Source: Bacillota bacterium (GTDB taxonomy: Bacteria > Bacillota > Clostridia > Clostridiales > Clostridiaceae). Taken from it: a stretch of 14,269 nt of DNA. Positions 12,738-14,269 of the stretch are shown here, in pieces. Position 1 is the stretch's first letter. Each line of letters opens with the position of its first letter. The position numbers and the translations under genes were made by a program. The stretch spans positions 1-14,269 of the forward strand of contig JAEXZL010000206.1 of the NCBI GenBank assembly GCA_023451395.1, written 5' to 3'. The notes beneath the pieces are model-generated. The model saw only the letters and a list, made by a program, of their open reading frames with translations. It ran no database searches and was not told the DNA's origin.

Positions 12738-13238
12738 ATGGATAATTTTAAAGAGCAGCTAGTGAGAGTAGAAAGTAATGGTTTATATAAGGTTGCCAAG
12801 GTTTTTATGTATGTATTTGCAGTGCTTGCACTATTGTCTTTAAGTTTTTTTAGGCTTACCTTAGTAGCGATATTTGGTATTTTGTCAGGACTCCTCTTTT
12901 TCTTTAAGAAAGAGCTTTATGTTGAATATGAGTATAGTTTAACTAATGGTGAAATAGACATAGATAAAATAATGGAAATGAGGAGTAGAAAAAGAATAAT
13001 TTCCTTTCATATGAAAGAGGTGGAGCTTCTGGCACCTGTTGACAGCAATGAATATAAGGGTTTCTCATCCAAGCCTGAGAGCATCATTAAAGCTTTTCCA
13101 AAGGAAGATAAATCTAGGCAGTATGCGGCCATAGTCACCGGAGGTGGTAAGAGGCTTCAGGTTTTATTTGTTCCTAATAAAGAGCTTTTAGACCTTTGTT
13201 TCTTATATAATCCAAAGGCTGTGAAGAAAAACATATAG
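12738..13238 (+). CDS. Two-helix membrane protein, DUF6106-like
   Basis: 166 residues, unknown function. Two adjacent hydrophobic helices lie at residues about 19-37 and 41-57 (VFMYVFAVLALLSLSFF; LTLVAIFGILSGLLFFF), then a soluble domain: YVEYEYSLTNGEIDIDKIMEMRSRKRIISF, VELLAPVDS, and a late IVTGGGKRLQVLFVPNKELLDLC. The EYEYSLTNGEIDIDKI...RKR segment is the feature I associate with the clostridial DUF6106 family (recalled only). The helical hairpin at the N-terminus with a beta-rich tail is like PH-domain/YdbS-like membrane proteins, which may be its true fold class. AGGGGAGGG before ATG 12738 is a strong ribosome site. The nucleoid-associated gene starts 26 bases after the stop, so they are probably co-transcribed. 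Confidence 0.82.
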   Translation: MDNFKEQLVRVESNGLYKVAKVFMYVFAVLALLSLSFFRLTLVAIFGILSGLLFFFKKELYVEYEYSLTNGEIDIDKIMEMRSRKRIISFHMKEVELLAPVDSNEYKGFSSKPESIIKAFPKEDKSRQYAAIVTGGGKRLQVLFVPNKELLDLCFLYNPKAVKKNI

Positions 13239-13264
13239 ATATTTACTAAGGAGAGACTATTCCT

Positions 13265-14269
13265 ATGGAATATATTAACGATATAACCATACATGAAGCA
13301 GTGATACACATTTTAGACAGCAACGGTGAGGAGCCAATTTTAAATAACTTTAAGTTAGATTTCAATGAGGAGATATATAAATTTATTTTAAGGCATCTTG
13401 AAAAATCCTTAAAGGATGAGGAGCTTAAATATGCTATCTTCAACGAAAAGAGAACTGTGGTTAAGGAGATAAGTCAGGAGTTTTTAAAGGGAGAAAACCC
13501 AGATTTTATTGAGGTTTCCAAGGAGCTTGCCCGCCAGCTGTTTGCTTTAATTAAGGCTAATGTGAATATTCCTTCCTGTGATCTCATGGTGGTTAACTTT
13601 TCCACAGAATATGGTCCTATGCTTGGAATTCTAAAGATGGATTATGTAAAAAACTTTACCCATGAGGTAGATTTTGTGGAAGATAAAATTGGTATTAATA
13701 TAATACCTCACACTACAGGCCTCCCAGGAGGAGGCCAAAGGCTGCAAAAGTCTGCCTTTATAAAAGCTATTAGTGAGGATCAGGACTTTAACCTTATGGT
13801 TATAGATAAGCAGGGAAGAGGCAAGGATGAGGAGGAATATGGAAGTAATTATTTCATCTCAAGCTATTTAGGCTGCACTGTCATCAAAAATGAAAGGGAT
13901 ATGACTAAAGGACTTCTAAAAGCCGCTGAAACCTGGACTAGAAACAATATATCTGAGGATGCAGATAAAGCAGAACAGGTAAGGAGTACCATAAAGCAGA
14001 AGCTTAAGGAGGAGGAGATAATAAATCTTCAAGCCTTAAGTGAGGAGCTTTTTAAGGAAGAACCAGATAAGAGACGAAGCTTCAATGACTTTACTATATC
14101 TCAAGGGCTAGAGGAGGAAATAGCCTTAGATAAGCAATATGTAGAAAAAAAGTTAAAAAGGATAAGACTTAAGATAGATAAGGATATAGATATTTATATT
14201 AATGAAGAAGCTTACAGCGACATAAATCGTTTTGAAATAGTGAGAAATGGTGATGGCAGTATTAATATG
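13265..14269 (+). CDS. Nucleoid-associated protein, 37-kDa family (NA37/YejK-like), 3' end outside window
   Basis: DNA-associated protein of the family of E. coli YejK; its exact role is unclear. The frame is open for 335 codons to the window edge. It opens MEYINDITIHEAVIHILDSN, the typical family start (strands with a conserved xxIHxVxxH), followed by a helical region (IYKFILRHLEKSL), the core LMVVNFSTEYGPMLGILKMDYV, and later FNLMVIDKQGRG, YFISSYLGCTVIKNERD and FNDFTISQGL. Codon use matches its neighbours. The start is ATG 13265, with AAGGAGAG (13248-13255) 9 bases upstream. It follows the DUF6106-like gene closely, with no terminator between. Only the C-terminal few residues should be missing if the family length of about 335-345 holds. 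Confidence 0.88.
   Translation, partial: MEYINDITIHEAVIHILDSNGEEPILNNFKLDFNEEIYKFILRHLEKSLKDEELKYAIFNEKRTVVKEISQEFLKGENPDFIEVSKELARQLFALIKANVNIPSCDLMVVNFSTEYGPMLGILKMDYVKNFTHEVDFVEDKIGINIIPHTTGLPGGGQRLQKSAFIKAISEDQDFNLMVIDKQGRGKDEEEYGSNYFISSYLGCTVIKNERDMTKGLLKAAETWTRNNISEDADKAEQVRSTIKQKLKEEEIINLQALSEELFKEEPDKRRSFNDFTISQGLEEEIALDKQYVEKKLKRIRLKIDKDIDIYINEEAYSDINRFEIVRNGDGSINM

Overview
The window is AT-rich DNA from a low-GC Firmicute. It is most likely a Clostridium-type anaerobe, on four grounds: AGGAGG-type ribosome binding sites, a T-box leader on leuS, a rubredoxin-first (reverse) rubrerythrin of the clostridial type, and clostridial-looking small proteins. It reads as chromosomal backbone with short operons, many of them separated by clear hairpin terminators. 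I see no rRNA, tRNA, CRISPR array, complete insertion sequence or prophage.

Layout. Positions 1-701 hold the 3' part of a small alarmone synthetase (RelQ/YjbM type) ending at a terminator. Positions 788-4138 hold a tight three-gene operon: a protein built of 22-residue helical repeats, a MoxR-type AAA+ ATPase, and a protein joining a zinc-peptidase-like HExxH domain to a VWA domain with a MIDAS motif. It ends at a bidirectional hairpin. Next come a HesB/IscA-like protein (minus strand), an unrecognised 140-residue protein (plus), the tRNA uridine hydroxylase TrhO (plus), a CFI-box protein with a very acidic N-terminus (minus), and leucyl-tRNA synthetase (minus) with a T-box leader and a clear sigma-A promoter. 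Divergent from leuS is reverse rubrerythrin (plus), with two tandem promoters. After a gene-free stretch come a four-helix membrane protein and a CYTH/triphosphate-tunnel protein (a minus-strand pair), then about 520 bases of gene-poor DNA with a three-copy 26-bp tandem repeat. The window ends with a small membrane protein, a two-helix protein resembling DUF6106, and the 5' part of a 37-kDa nucleoid-associated protein (plus).

How the parts connect. Three metal or redox genes (HesB-like, trhO, rubrerythrin) have Fur-type or Fur/PerR-like operator sequences at their promoters: a perfect 15-bp Fur consensus before trhO, a 13/14 match at the distal rubrerythrin promoter and an 11/14 match near the HesB-like gene. 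This part of the chromosome may therefore respond together to iron or peroxide. The AAA/VWA/repeat operon is the best candidate for an uncharacterised system: an ATPase remodeller, a metal-dependent adhesion/peptidase partner and a probable binding protein. Its function cannot be read from the sequence.
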